Assembly: GCA_903822005.1 (NCBI GenBank)
Contig: CAIJNL010000009.1
Location: 24,186-88,185 of the forward strand
Reading direction: 5' to 3'
DNA from: an uncultured Nitrospiraceae bacterium
GTDB lineage: Bacteria > Nitrospirota > Thermodesulfovibrionia > Thermodesulfovibrionales > Dissulfurispiraceae
DNA length: 64,000 bases
Shown: positions 9,989-18,691 of the stretch, in pieces
Layout of the letters: each line of letters begins with the position of its first letter
Position numbering within the stretch: position 1 is the first letter of the stretch
Translations under genes and position numbers: made by a program
The notes under the pieces: generated by a model
What the model was told of the DNA's origin: nothing
The model's input: only the letters and a program-made list of their open reading frames with translations
Database searches by the model: none

Positions 9989-10164
9989 CTCTGATCTGTT
10001 CCTCCATTCTTGATTCTAATTCAGTTATTAGATGTTCTTTGGCAAAACTCGCGTTTGTTTAAAAAAAAGACGCCGAGCCCACAAAACAAAACCGGAACAT
10101 ATTTCAGTACAGATTACTTGTAAATAATCGGAGGCAATTTCAGATCGAAAGTGCCATAATTATT

Positions 10165-10193
10165 TTTTTATCATAATCGTGAATGCTTGTCAA
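10165..10193 (-). promoter_or_regulatory. Sigma-70-type promoter for the Do-type protease gene
   Basis: On the minus strand a perfect -35 TTGACA is followed by a 17-base spacer and TAAAAA as the -10. Transcription would start near 10158 and run into the protease gene, leaving a leader of about 170 bases. The rest of the 330-base divergent gap shows nothing else I can support. Confidence 0.55.
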
Positions 10194-10318
10194 GTCTTCT
10201 TTGAATGAGAATGCAATACTTATAAATTAAGCGCATTTAGTGTTAAAGGGCTTGATTGCTCGAAAATCATGGCAAATGGTAGACTTAAAGACAAATCAAA
10301 TCTGTCGTGGAGGGTACT

Positions 10319-11098
10319 ATGGAAGCAATATTCCAGGTGTTCACGCCTTTTGTCTTTGTCATTGTTCTTGTTGTTTACATCCTTTCCAGCGCTATCAGGA
10401 TTCTCAAGGAATACGAAAGAGGCGTGATCTTCAGGCTCGGACGTATAATTCCAATCAAGGGTCCGGGCCTTGTCCTTATATGGCCGATCATCGACAAGCT
10501 GGTCAGGGTCAGCCTCAGGACTATCACCATGGATGTGCCCCCTCAGGATATCATCACCCGCGATAATATTACTGTCAAGGTCAATGCTGTAATTTATTTC
10601 AGGCCGATAGATCCGATTAAGGCAATAACGGAAGTCGAGGATTTCTACTATGCGACCTCGCAGATTGCTCAGACCACTCTCCGCAGCATTCTTGGTCAGA
10701 GTACGCTCGATGATCTTCTTATCAACAGGGAACAGCTTAATGCGGAGCTGCAGAAGGTAATAGATACCCAGACCGAACCCTGGGGTGTAAAGGTTTCGAC
10801 GGTTGAAGTTAAGAATGTGGACCTTCCGCAGGAGATGCTCAGGGCGATTGCGAAGCAGGCAGAGGCAGAGAGAGAAAGACGCGCAAAGGTCATTCATGCT
10901 GAAGGTGAATATCAGGCGTCACAGAAACTTGCTGATGCGGCCAAGATCATTTCATCCCAGCCCGCAACTCTCCAGCTAAGATTTCTCCAGACGTTGACCG
11001 AAATCGCAACAGAGAAGAATTCGACTATTATTTTCCCGGTGCCGATAGATTTGATCTCTACCTTCATGAAAACGTTTGGAAAGGATACAGGGAAATAA
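10319..11098 (+). CDS. Slipin/stomatin-like SPFH domain protein
   Basis: A 259-residue membrane-anchored SPFH (band 7) protein. An N-terminal hydrophobic hairpin (residues 5-25) precedes the SPFH core that starts at [13 protein letters not shown], with the family hallmarks [13 protein letters not shown] and [29 protein letters not shown]. An alpha-helical oligomerisation tail follows. I chose the ATG at 10319 because GGAGG lies six bases before it; an in-frame GTG at 10307 is part of that ribosome site. Bacterial slipins are linked to membrane microdomains and are often paired with a NfeD protease, but no nfeD is here. A DedA-like gene follows four bases downstream, so the two probably form an operon. 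Confidence 0.88.
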   Translation: MEAIFQVFTPFVFVIVLVVYILSSAIRILKEYERGVIFRLGRIIPIKGPGLVLIWPIIDKLVRVSLRTITMDVPPQDIITRDNITVKVNAVIYFRPIDPIKAITEVEDFYYATSQIAQTTLRSILGQSTLDDLLINREQLNAELQKVIDTQTEPWGVKVSTVEVKNVDLPQEMLRAIAKQAEAERERRAKVIHAEGEYQASQKLADAAKIISSQPATLQLRFLQTLTEIATEKNSTIIFPVPIDLISTFMKTFGKDTGK

Positions 11099-11101
11099 AC
11101 A

Positions 11102-11881
11102 GTGCATATTGAAGGGGGCGGCGAAGACAACGGGAAACATAAAAAGAGGATACATGTATGGATAAGGCTGCTGTCGCTTTTCCTGCTGATTGGAGGTCTT
11201 TGCTGGATTCTTTATGAGACGGGGCTTATCACTTTTTTTCTCGATGAGCAGAAGATGCTTGATTTCATTGAATCCCTTGGGCCGTGGGGACTTTTGGGAT
11301 TCATCTCGCTGCAGGTCCTTCAGGTGGTACTGGCCCCCATTCCGGGAGAGGTGACCGGGTTTATTGGAGGCTACCTTTACGGGCCGGTTATGGGTGTCGT
11401 CTGGTCTACAATAGGGTTGACAATCGGTTCCTGGATAGCCTTTGCGCTTTCGAGATATTTTGGACGTCCTTTTGTCGAAAGGTTTGTAGATAAAGATACA
11501 ATCGGCAGATTCGACTATCTGCTTCATCATAAAGGAGTATTCTTAATATTCCTGCTGTTCCTGATTCCCGGCACGCCAAAAGATTTTCTCTGCTATATAC
11601 TCGGACTCGGTCATCTCACGACCATGCAGTTTCTGGTGATAGGGGGGGTCGGACGCCTGTTCGGTACCATACTTCTTTCTGTCGGAGGAGATTTGATCAG
11701 GAACAGTGAGTATGGCGAGTTTTTTATAATGGTAGGCGCTACTGTCGCGGTTGTGCTGCTCGCAATTATATTCAAGAAGCAGCTCGAGAGACTCTTCAGA
11801 AAGATGCATGCATCCAATTATAAGAAGACAAAAGCTGAAAATCATCGAAACAAAAAGGGGCATAACTCGGATGTCCGGTAA
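11102..11881 (+). CDS. TVP38/TMEM64 (DedA-related) membrane protein
   Basis: A 259-residue multipass inner-membrane protein. The central block (PIPGEVTGFIGGYLYGPVMG, then IGSWIAFALSRYFGRPFVERF, then FLIPGTPKDFLCYILG) is characteristic of the VTT domain of TVP38/TMEM64/DedA proteins, which include lipid scramblases and flippases in bacteria and eukaryotes. The start is a GTG preceded by AGGGAA; there is no in-frame ATG before the first membrane helix. The C-terminal tail is basic. It is coupled to the slipin gene upstream, which suggests a membrane-organisation role. Confidence 0.82.
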   Translation: MHIEGGGEDNGKHKKRIHVWIRLLSLFLLIGGLCWILYETGLITFFLDEQKMLDFIESLGPWGLLGFISLQVLQVVLAPIPGEVTGFIGGYLYGPVMGVVWSTIGLTIGSWIAFALSRYFGRPFVERFVDKDTIGRFDYLLHHKGVFLIFLLFLIPGTPKDFLCYILGLGHLTTMQFLVIGGVGRLFGTILLSVGGDLIRNSEYGEFFIMVGATVAVVLLAIIFKKQLERLFRKMHASNYKKTKAENHRNKKGHNSDVR

Positions 11882-11909
11882 AACAGGGACTAAAAAGGCA
11901 AGGGTGTAT

Positions 11910-12890
11910 TTACCACCTGATAAGTGATGAACCCCATGTAAGTCCGGCGCCGAAGGCCTCGAGCAGAATGTAGTCACCTTTCCTTATCCTGCCGCTTGTC
12001 AGGGCCTCGTCCAGTGCTATGGGGATAGACGCAGATGACGTATTGCCGTATTTCTCGATATTTACCATGACCTTTTCCATGGGCAGCCCGAGCCTTTTTG
12101 CGGTCGCCTGAATGATCCTTATGTTGGCCTGGTGCGGTATCAGCAGCGATAACTGTGAAGCTTTAATATTGTTTTTTTCGAGCGTCTCAAGCGCGATGCT
12201 CTCGAGAGTTTTAACAGCGACCTTATAGGTCTCGTTGCCTTTCATTCTGACAAACTGCAGCTTCTTGTCAAGACATTCCTTGGAGAAGGGCGTTCTCGAC
12301 CCCCCGCCAGGTACCTGGATATAATCCCACATGCTGCCGTCGGACCTTATATCCGTAGACATTATCCCGCTCTCGTCTTTTGAAGGTTCGAGGATGACGG
12401 CACCCGCGCCATCGCCGAATATTATGCAGGTGGACCTGTCATCCCAGTCAGTTACCCTGGAAAGCATGTCAACGCCAATCAACAGAATTCTTTTTCTGGC
12501 ACCGACTTTTATCAGATTGTCCGCCAGATAGAGTCCATATATAAAACCGGAGCAGGCCGCGGACACGTCAAACGAGGCCGCGTTAACAGCGTCCAGCCGG
12601 TTTTGCAGAAGGCAGGCAGTGGATGGAAAAGGGAGATCACCAGAAACGGTAGCGCATATGATCATATCAAGGTCTTTTGCCTTAAGGCCGGCTTTTTTCA
12701 GGGCGATTTTTGAGGCTTCATAGGCGAGATCGGATGCAGCTTCATCCTTTGTTCCGATCCGTCTTTCATGGATACCTGTCCTCTCGACGATCCATTCTGC
12801 GGAGGTGTCAACGATCTTTTCGAGATCGAAATTGGTCAGTCTGTTTTCCGGCAAATATGACCCTGTGGATACAATCCTGGTTTTTATCAT
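11910..12890 (-). CDS. fabH: 3-oxoacyl-ACP synthase III (KASIII)
   Basis: A 326-residue thiolase-fold enzyme that condenses acetyl-CoA with malonyl-ACP to start fatty acid synthesis. The catalytic Cys113 is in SAACSGF, the His in IPHQANIRI and the Asn in YGNTSSASIPIAL. The length is normal. The start overlaps the plsX stop by four bases (ATGA). It is the last gene of the conserved yceD-rpmF-plsX-fabH operon, which ties lipid synthesis to ribosome production. Confidence 0.95.
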   Translation of the reverse strand: MIKTRIVSTGSYLPENRLTNFDLEKIVDTSAEWIVERTGIHERRIGTKDEAASDLAYEASKIALKKAGLKAKDLDMIICATVSGDLPFPSTACLLQNRLDAVNAASFDVSAACSGFIYGLYLADNLIKVGARKRILLIGVDMLSRVTDWDDRSTCIIFGDGAGAVILEPSKDESGIMSTDIRSDGSMWDYIQVPGGGSRTPFSKECLDKKLQFVRMKGNETYKVAVKTLESIALETLEKNNIKASQLSLLIPHQANIRIIQATAKRLGLPMEKVMVNIEKYGNTSSASIPIALDEALTSGRIRKGDYILLEAFGAGLTWGSSLIRW

Positions 12891-13897
12891 ATACCTTGTC
12901 CTTTTTGGTGTATTTCTTTGATCGTGGCTGCGATATTTTCATGCACATGCTGCCTCGACATTTCTGCGGCAACCCGTATGGCATGCTTTATGGCCTTTGC
13001 GGAAGATCTTCCGTGGCTTATGATACAGGTGCCTTTGATACCGAGAAGCGGGGCACCCCCGTATTCATCATAGTCGGTCCTTTTCTTGAAATTTCTCAAG
13101 GCCGGTTTTATCATCAGATAGCCCAGCTTGCCGGTCTTAATATTGGCGATCTCGAACTTAAGCATTTTCATAATAGTGTCCGCAAGGCCCTCACTGGTTT
13201 TCAGCACGATATTGCCTATGAAGCCGTCGCATACAATAACGTCGGCCTTGCCAGAAAAGACATCTTTACCCTCGATATTTCCGATAAAATTGATTTTGGT
13301 GGCCTTCAATAGTTTGAAGGCCTCTTTTGTGAGTTCATTGCCTTTGGTGTCTTCTTCGCCTATGCTCAGCAGGGCGATTCGTGGAGAAGGACTATTTGAC
13401 ATTGCCCTGTAATAGGCATCGCCCATATGCGCGAATTCGAGCAGATTTTGAGGCTTGCAATCCACATTTGCTCCTGCGTCAATGAGGACGAAATGACCTG
13501 AGAGTGAAGGCATCAGGGTCGCAATAGCAGGGCGGTCAATTCCTTCAGTCTTTCCTAGGAGTATAAGTGACATTGCCATGGCTACGCCGGAATTGCCGGC
13601 ACTTACGGCAGCATCAGCCTGCCCATTTTTTACAAGATCAATAGCGCGGCGTATGGAAGAATCTTTTTTCTTTCTTAAAACAGTAGTAGGCGCTTCGTCC
13701 ATCTCCGCCACCTGGGTGGAATGGACAATTGAAATCCTTTCCGCAGGATAGCGCCTGTCCTGAAGACGCGCATTAATTTTGTCCGTATCGCCTATAAGGA
13801 TGACATGGACGTCGTATTCACTAACTGCTTCGATGGCCCCCGCAACTGTTACCTCAGGCGCGAAATCGCCACCCATGGCATCAAGGGCGATAATCAT
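12887..13897 (-). CDS. plsX: Phosphate acyltransferase PlsX
   Basis: A 336-residue soluble enzyme that makes acyl-phosphate from acyl-ACP for phosphatidic acid synthesis by the PlsX/PlsY route. Family landmarks are the N-terminal IALDAMGGDFAPEVTV, SAGNSGVAMA, IDAGANVDCKP and VCDGFIGNIVLK. It lies two bases after rpmF and overlaps fabH by four bases, as in the conserved operon. Confidence 0.95.
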   Translation of the reverse strand: MIIALDAMGGDFAPEVTVAGAIEAVSEYDVHVILIGDTDKINARLQDRRYPAERISIVHSTQVAEMDEAPTTVLRKKKDSSIRRAIDLVKNGQADAAVSAGNSGVAMAMSLILLGKTEGIDRPAIATLMPSLSGHFVLIDAGANVDCKPQNLLEFAHMGDAYYRAMSNSPSPRIALLSIGEEDTKGNELTKEAFKLLKATKINFIGNIEGKDVFSGKADVIVCDGFIGNIVLKTSEGLADTIMKMLKFEIANIKTGKLGYLMIKPALRNFKKRTDYDEYGGAPLLGIKGTCIISHGRSSAKAIKHAIRVAAEMSRQHVHENIAATIKEIHQKGQGI

Positions 13898-13899
13898 GG

Positions 13900-14082
13900 T
13901 TATTTCGAGACTACCTCAAGAATTTTCTTCCCGTTGTATGTGCCGCATGAGATACATGCCCTGTGAGGTACTTTCATCTCTTTGCAGTCCGGGCAAGCTA
14001 CCAGTGTAGGCTGTTCACCTTTCCAGTTGGCCCTTCTTTTGTCTCTTCTTGATCTCGAATGTCGATGGGTTGGATTTGCCAT
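13900..14082 (-). CDS. rpmF: 50S ribosomal protein L32
   Basis: A 60-residue basic protein with the L32 start MANPTHRHSRSRRDKRRA and a zinc-ribbon CPDC ... CISC, the cysteine-containing form of L32. A good ribosome site (GGAG) precedes the ATG. It sits between yceD and plsX in the usual order. Confidence 0.95.
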   Translation of the reverse strand: MANPTHRHSRSRRDKRRANWKGEQPTLVACPDCKEMKVPHRACISCGTYNGKKILEVVSK

Positions 14083-14086
14083 GGTA

Positions 14087-14596
14087 TTACTCCTTTTCTG
14101 TCTTTAGTTTTTTCAGTATTTCAAAACGTGTATCAGGCTCGCTTGTCCCACAGCCGCAGGCCGAAATATTCATGTCGGCCCCGCAAACGGGACAGAAGCC
14201 CTTGCATTCAGAAGAACAGAGCGGTTTCATCGGAAGGTTCAGTATTAGCTGGTCCTTCAGCAAATCGTCTGTCTCCAGTATATCGCCTGTATAAAATACA
14301 GTGTCGAGTTCATCACTCTTCAGTTCGTGCTGCTCATGTTTACCGATTTCATCGGCCGGATGATAAACGACGTTAACCTGCGAGGCTATCTTCAATTCAA
14401 AATTCGTCAGACAGCGCGCGCATTCCAGCTCCACTTTACCGCTCAGAACTCCCCGCACAATCAGTTCCGGTTCGACCTTGTCTATGCGCAGGGACGCCTT
14501 CACCGGGGCCAGCACCCTGACTGCGTCAGACTGTATATCTCCAGTCAATTCAAGCTCAATTCCCTCATCGGGTATTTCGGGTATAATTATCTTCAT
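14087..14596 (-). CDS. DUF177/YceD family protein
   Basis: A 169-residue protein of the DUF177 (YceD) family, which is nearly always encoded directly before rpmF and is implicated in 23S rRNA accumulation. The family features LECARCLTNFELKI in the middle and a C-terminal cysteine cluster (CSSECKGFCPVCG then CGCG) are present and suggest a metal-binding end. It is the first gene of the rpmF operon; the stop is four bases before the rpmF start. Confidence 0.88.
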   Translation of the reverse strand: MKIIIPEIPDEGIELELTGDIQSDAVRVLAPVKASLRIDKVEPELIVRGVLSGKVELECARCLTNFELKIASQVNVVYHPADEIGKHEQHELKSDELDTVFYTGDILETDDLLKDQLILNLPMKPLCSSECKGFCPVCGADMNISACGCGTSEPDTRFEILKKLKTEKE

Positions 14597-14768
14597 GCCG
14601 CAAAACGTAAGTCACAATTATAGATGTTAAATCAATGTATTGTCAACGCTGCATTCGCCTTGCACCTTCATGGACGTGCAGGGCCGGTGAGTAAGTTGAC
14701 CGAAGCCTCCACTTTAACACTATCAACAGCACGAACAAACATCAGGCATAGTCCGGTGTTTAGGGGAT

Positions 14769-14803
14769 GAGGGACCGGTTAACAATAAATTAACCAGTCC
14801 CTC
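14769..14803 (-). terminator. Hairpin terminator candidate after the porin gene
   Basis: A 14-bp inverted repeat with one mismatch (GAGGGAC-GGTTAA, 7-base loop, complement) lies 23 bases after the porin stop. It has no strong T tract, but it is the only strong structure in the 229-base gap between the porin gene and yceD. Confidence 0.55.
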
Positions 14804-14825
14804 ACAATAAACCTTAAAACCCGAG

Positions 14826-16292
14826 TTAGATCTTAAACTGAAGCTGCCACCTGAAAAACAGGGCATCTTTTGTATTTGGAGTATAAAACTTTCCGGGAAT
14901 GAAGTATTCGAATTGCAGCATACCGTCAATATTTTTTGTAAATTGATGAGATAACATTGCGGTTGGCAGATGTCCCCTGTCTCTGCTCCTGTTCGAATAT
15001 TCCGTCGACGACAGACCAGTAGTGGTCTCTGCCGATCTAAGGTATTGATAAGTCATGGTTATCGCCGTTGTGTCAGTAATATTGGCCTTTCCCTTGATCA
15101 TATAGATAACAAGATTGGTCCAGTAGCCTGGTATTGGGCCGCTGTATTTTCCGGCTGTTTCGTTTATAAGCGAATAAATATAGAGTTCGTTCCAGTAAGG
15201 GTTTCTTGAGAAGAGAGGGTCCCAGGCCTTGCGTTTACTGGAAGGATCATTGGGATTATCGCCCGACAGATATACGGCGCCGAGGTCGAATTCGACCTTG
15301 CCGGGCAGTTCGTCGAATTTGCGGCCCGCAAAAAAGTACCCTCCCATACCTGTCCGGTCGATACCATGCGGATAGGTTGAGTTATGGTCATATTTTCCGA
15401 ACTGGTACGCAAATTCAGCCTTTGCCCTCCAGCCATCAGAGCTGAATGTTGCCCTCGCGCCGGCTGTATGCAGGTTCAGTCTGGGGTTGCCGCTGAAACC
15501 GTCTTCAGTCTTGTAAATGTAATAAGGATCAAATGTAGCGATCTTGCCGAACCTGTTTCTCATGTAGGCAACATAGGCCTGTTCGTGCGAAGTGCTCAAA
15601 AGCTTCTCATTGTCGTAGTATAGAGCATTTCCGGTTATTGCCGGGTGGGCCGACGGAAGCAGGGAGTCAACGCTGGCATCTGTAATGTACACGAAATCAA
15701 TGCTGTTATCTTTTGTTATGTTCAGTCGCGCCTTGGCAGCATTGAAATAAAAAGTTCTGGATCCGTCTCCTGGGGTTCCGTCCATCAAGAGGAACCCTTC
15801 TCCATAGATGTCCTCGGGAGCCAGGAAATCCTGTCTGCCGATACGAAAGTCGACGAGGCCGTCAATAAGTTTTTTGCCGGATATATAGACATTGTCTATT
15901 ACAACCTCATCCTGATCCCAAGTTTGATTGCGTTTAATTCTGTTTGGTCCATCAAATACAGGATGGTATGGGCCCATATAATATTTAGGCTCGGTCGTGC
16001 CTCTGACATAAAAATCGAAATTACTTCCGACCTCGGCCTTGCCCCAAACAGAGGCCCTGATACGGAAAAAATCCCTGTCTTTCTGCGTGGAATTATTTGT
16101 CCCCAGTGAAACAACATTAGTCCAGATTTCCTGGCGAAGCCTTAACGATGCACCGACAGAGAATTTCAGGTCTGTGCTTCCGACTTTTACTGTCTGGGAC
16201 AGGTCGGGCTGATCTGCAGCAAATGCCGGCCAGGCGAATATTACGATGATCAACGTCAGCAAAATAGCTCTCAAAAAATATTTCCCAGTCAT
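14826..16292 (-). CDS. Outer-membrane porin, alginate-export-like beta barrel
   Basis: A protein of about 488 residues with a clear Sec signal peptide (ILLTLIIVIFAWPAFAADQ). It is followed by alternating polar and aromatic strands and a terminal WQLQFKI strand ending in a hydrophobic residue, as expected for a beta barrel. The opening VGASLRLRQEIWTN ... RDFFRIRASVWGKAEV resembles the alginate-export porin family. The ATG at 16292 is chosen because GAGAGG precedes it and it gives a proper signal peptide; the longer frame adds a non-hydrophobic leader. It starts 19 bases after the symporter gene, so porin and symporter probably form an outer/inner membrane uptake pair. The substrate is unknown. 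Confidence 0.75.
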   Translation of the reverse strand: MTGKYFLRAILLTLIIVIFAWPAFAADQPDLSQTVKVGSTDLKFSVGASLRLRQEIWTNVVSLGTNNSTQKDRDFFRIRASVWGKAEVGSNFDFYVRGTTEPKYYMGPYHPVFDGPNRIKRNQTWDQDEVVIDNVYISGKKLIDGLVDFRIGRQDFLAPEDIYGEGFLLMDGTPGDGSRTFYFNAAKARLNITKDNSIDFVYITDASVDSLLPSAHPAITGNALYYDNEKLLSTSHEQAYVAYMRNRFGKIATFDPYYIYKTEDGFSGNPRLNLHTAGARATFSSDGWRAKAEFAYQFGKYDHNSTYPHGIDRTGMGGYFFAGRKFDELPGKVEFDLGAVYLSGDNPNDPSSKRKAWDPLFSRNPYWNELYIYSLINETAGKYSGPIPGYWTNLVIYMIKGKANITDTTAITMTYQYLRSAETTTGLSSTEYSNRSRDRGHLPTAMLSHQFTKNIDGMLQFEYFIPGKFYTPNTKDALFFRWQLQFKI

Positions 16293-16311
16293 TTCAATTC
16301 CTCTCCGCAAT

Positions 16312-17856
16312 TTATTTAAGGTCAGCCCTTTGTGTATGACAGTCGGCATCGCCAAAGGCAGCATCGACTGTTTCTTTGGGCAAAGGCTGGGTCAAGAGAC
16401 TAACAACAGGCACTACAAGAAGCGGAAGAAACATGGTAATGGCGCCCGCAAGAGGGATACCGTCTTTGCCCCAAAGAACGAAAAGTGCAAATGCGGTAAC
16501 AAGGCCTGTAATAATGCCGGCATAAGCACCGGCCCTGGTTGTCCGTTTCCAGAAGAGACCGTATATATATGGGGCAAGGAATACGCCGGCAAGCGCGCCC
16601 CAGGACATAACCATCAAATTTACTATAACATCCACCTTGTTCATGGCCAGTATCAGAGACAGTGTCACGAACACACCGCACAGAAGCCGCATAAGCAGCA
16701 TGGTCTGTTTCTGGTTTACGTGACGGTTTACGAAGGCCCCATAAAGATCTATGGCTATCGCTGAACTCGAGACCAGGACCAGGGATGACAGGCTGGACAT
16801 TGAGGCCGAGAAGACCAGCAGCAGAATAAGAAATACGAAGGCCTGCGGAAATTGGGTAGTTATAAAGACCGGCATCAACTGGTCCAGGTTTGGTTTGCCG
16901 TCCACCATGATGGCCTGGGGAAAGCCATCTGCATAATAAAGATGGGTAAGTGCTCCGCTGTAATAAGCTCCAAATGTCATGAAGAACGCAAAGATTCCTG
17001 CTATTGTCATGGCACGCGTAACATCGGCCCTGCTGCGTATCGAATAAAATTTTTGAACCATCTGGGGAAGGGCCATCGGCCCGAAGCTGGTTATAAGGAT
17101 GAGTGAAATGAGAATGACCGATCCCGGGACTGTTATCTGCCAGCCAGCAGGTCCGAGCGCCACTGCTTTTGTCAGGCCCGGCGCCATGATCTTTGCATCG
17201 CCTAGCAGCGCGGTTGCCGTCTCAACAAAGCCGCCTTTCCATTGGGCAAGCAATACTACCATGCCCAACACGCCCGCAAACTCGATTATGCCGCGAATGA
17301 AATCACTTATTGCCACGGCCAGGTATCCTCCCATGATAAGATAGACACCTGTCAGCAAGGCCAGGAATATAAGGGCTTCATTGTACTGCAGTCCGAGGGT
17401 CATCTCGAACAGGTAGCTTAATCCCATATAGACTGAAGCTGAGTAGGGCACGAGGAATATGAATATGGCGAGAGCTGCAATTACTTGTATCGGGGTGCTG
17501 TCGTAGCGGGCCCTAAGAAATTCGGGCATGGTGAGAGCTTTTAGTCTCACCGTCATCTCGTGCGTCCTTCCGGCCAATAACTTCCATGCGAGGAAGGTGC
17601 CGATAAGGGTGTTGCCTATCACGATCCACATGGTATGGATTCCGAATCCCCAGCCAAGTTTTCCGGCATAGCCGATAAAGAGAACCGCTGAGAAATATGT
17701 CGTGCCGTATGCGAAGGCGCTCATCCATGGTCCAAGTGTTCTTCCGCCGAGGAAGAAGTCGCCGACAGTCTTGGTCTTGCGCATCGACCAGTATCCTATC
17801 CAAAGCATAACAAGTACATAGATAACTACAATCAGGATATGCAGTATCTGATTCAT
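16312..17856 (-). CDS. Sodium:solute symporter family permease
   Basis: A 514-residue permease of the SSS family with about 13 membrane helices. The first helix is followed by KTVGDFFLGGRTLGPWMSAFAYGTTYFSA, a hallmark of PutP/PanF-like members. It should couple sodium entry to uptake of a small organic anion or amino acid. It is cotranscribed with a porin gene and divergent from a 2-oxoacid oxidoreductase/aryl-CoA ligase operon, which makes an aromatic or carboxylic acid substrate plausible. That last step is inference only. Confidence 0.85.
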   Translation of the reverse strand: MNQILHILIVVIYVLVMLWIGYWSMRKTKTVGDFFLGGRTLGPWMSAFAYGTTYFSAVLFIGYAGKLGWGFGIHTMWIVIGNTLIGTFLAWKLLAGRTHEMTVRLKALTMPEFLRARYDSTPIQVIAALAIFIFLVPYSASVYMGLSYLFEMTLGLQYNEALIFLALLTGVYLIMGGYLAVAISDFIRGIIEFAGVLGMVVLLAQWKGGFVETATALLGDAKIMAPGLTKAVALGPAGWQITVPGSVILISLILITSFGPMALPQMVQKFYSIRSRADVTRAMTIAGIFAFFMTFGAYYSGALTHLYYADGFPQAIMVDGKPNLDQLMPVFITTQFPQAFVFLILLLVFSASMSSLSSLVLVSSSAIAIDLYGAFVNRHVNQKQTMLLMRLLCGVFVTLSLILAMNKVDVIVNLMVMSWGALAGVFLAPYIYGLFWKRTTRAGAYAGIITGLVTAFALFVLWGKDGIPLAGAITMFLPLLVVPVVSLLTQPLPKETVDAAFGDADCHTQRADLK

Positions 17857-17948
17857 GGGCTTCCATTTGCCCGCCGAGACTGCCGGAATACAGTTTCGGC
17901 CTAGGGGCTGTCCTTTTCATTGATTTTTCCCATAAGAAAATTGCTTTT

Positions 17949-17977
17949 ACCTTACCATACTTGTGTTATATCGTCAA
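17949..17977 (-). promoter_or_regulatory. Candidate promoter of the symporter-porin operon
   Basis: On the minus strand TTGACG is followed by 17 bases and TAAGGT. The -35 is good (5/6) but the -10 is poor, so this may need an activator. Confidence 0.3.
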
Positions 17978-18052
17978 CATGCAAACAGAGAAAATCGCAC
18001 ATGGCCCAAGAGGCCGCATTGTTGTTATGAGTGCTCAGTGTATGATAAAATC

Positions 18053-18075
18053 CCTGACGCATTATTTGCGTCAGG
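18053..18075 (+). promoter_or_regulatory. Perfect 9-bp hairpin in the iorB leader
   Basis: CCTGACGCA, a five-base TTATT loop and TGCGTCAGG form a perfect stem 31 bases before the iorB start. The following bases are AT-rich but not a clean T tract. It could be a leader attenuator or a dimeric repressor operator; nothing in the sequence decides between these. Confidence 0.4.
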
Positions 18076-18106
18076 CTTAAATATTTTCAGGATAGGCAGA
18101 CTGCAT

Positions 18107-18691
18107 ATGGATATCAAGAGCGTTCTTTTTTCAGGGGTTGGGGGACAGGGTATAATCCTTGCCAGTGCCATCCTCGCAAAATGCGCATTCAAGAAGGGCT
18201 TGATGGTGAAGGAAAGCGAACTGCATGGGATGGCCCAGCGAGGCGGTAGTGTTGTCAGCCATGTCAGGTTTGGGAATGAAGTATTTTCTCCGCTAATACC
18301 AAAAGGCGGGGCGGATTTTCTGGTTGCACTGGAAGAACTGGAAGGTCTGCGGAATTCGTATTACCTTAAGCCTTCAGGTATCGTAATCCTCAGCACAAAA
18401 AAAATAATTCCCCAGACTGCAGATCCGTCGCTGAATCCCTATCCGGAGGATGCCGAAAAGAGGCTCTGTGCGGACGGCTTTCAGGTCCGGACGATCGATA
18501 GTTTTGCGATTGCAAAGGAAATTGGAAACTTGAAAGTTGAGAACGTAATTCTGGTCGGCGCACTTTCATCGTATCTTGACTTCCCAATGGAGTTATGGGA
18601 GCAAGCCATTAGTGATTCGGTGCCGCCGAAAACGGTGCAAATCAATATAGAGGCATTTAATAAAGGTCGGGAGATAACTGTAAACATATGA
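18107..18691 (+). CDS. iorB: Indolepyruvate:ferredoxin oxidoreductase beta subunit
   Basis: A 194-residue gamma/beta-type subunit of the 2-oxoacid:ferredoxin oxidoreductase superfamily. The N-terminus VLFSGVGGQGIILAS and the following ESELHGMAQRGGSVVSHVRFG are diagnostic for IorB. With IorA it oxidatively decarboxylates arylpyruvates to aryl-acetyl-CoA, reducing ferredoxin. The ATG at 18107 is chosen because the conserved fold begins there, although the ribosome site is weak. Its stop overlaps the start of a phenylacetate-CoA ligase gene (ATGA), so the products likely act together. The alpha subunit gene is about 5.4 kb away on the other strand. Confidence 0.88.
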   Translation: MDIKSVLFSGVGGQGIILASAILAKCAFKKGLMVKESELHGMAQRGGSVVSHVRFGNEVFSPLIPKGGADFLVALEELEGLRNSYYLKPSGIVILSTKKIIPQTADPSLNPYPEDAEKRLCADGFQVRTIDSFAIAKEIGNLKVENVILVGALSSYLDFPMELWEQAISDSVPPKTVQINIEAFNKGREITVNI

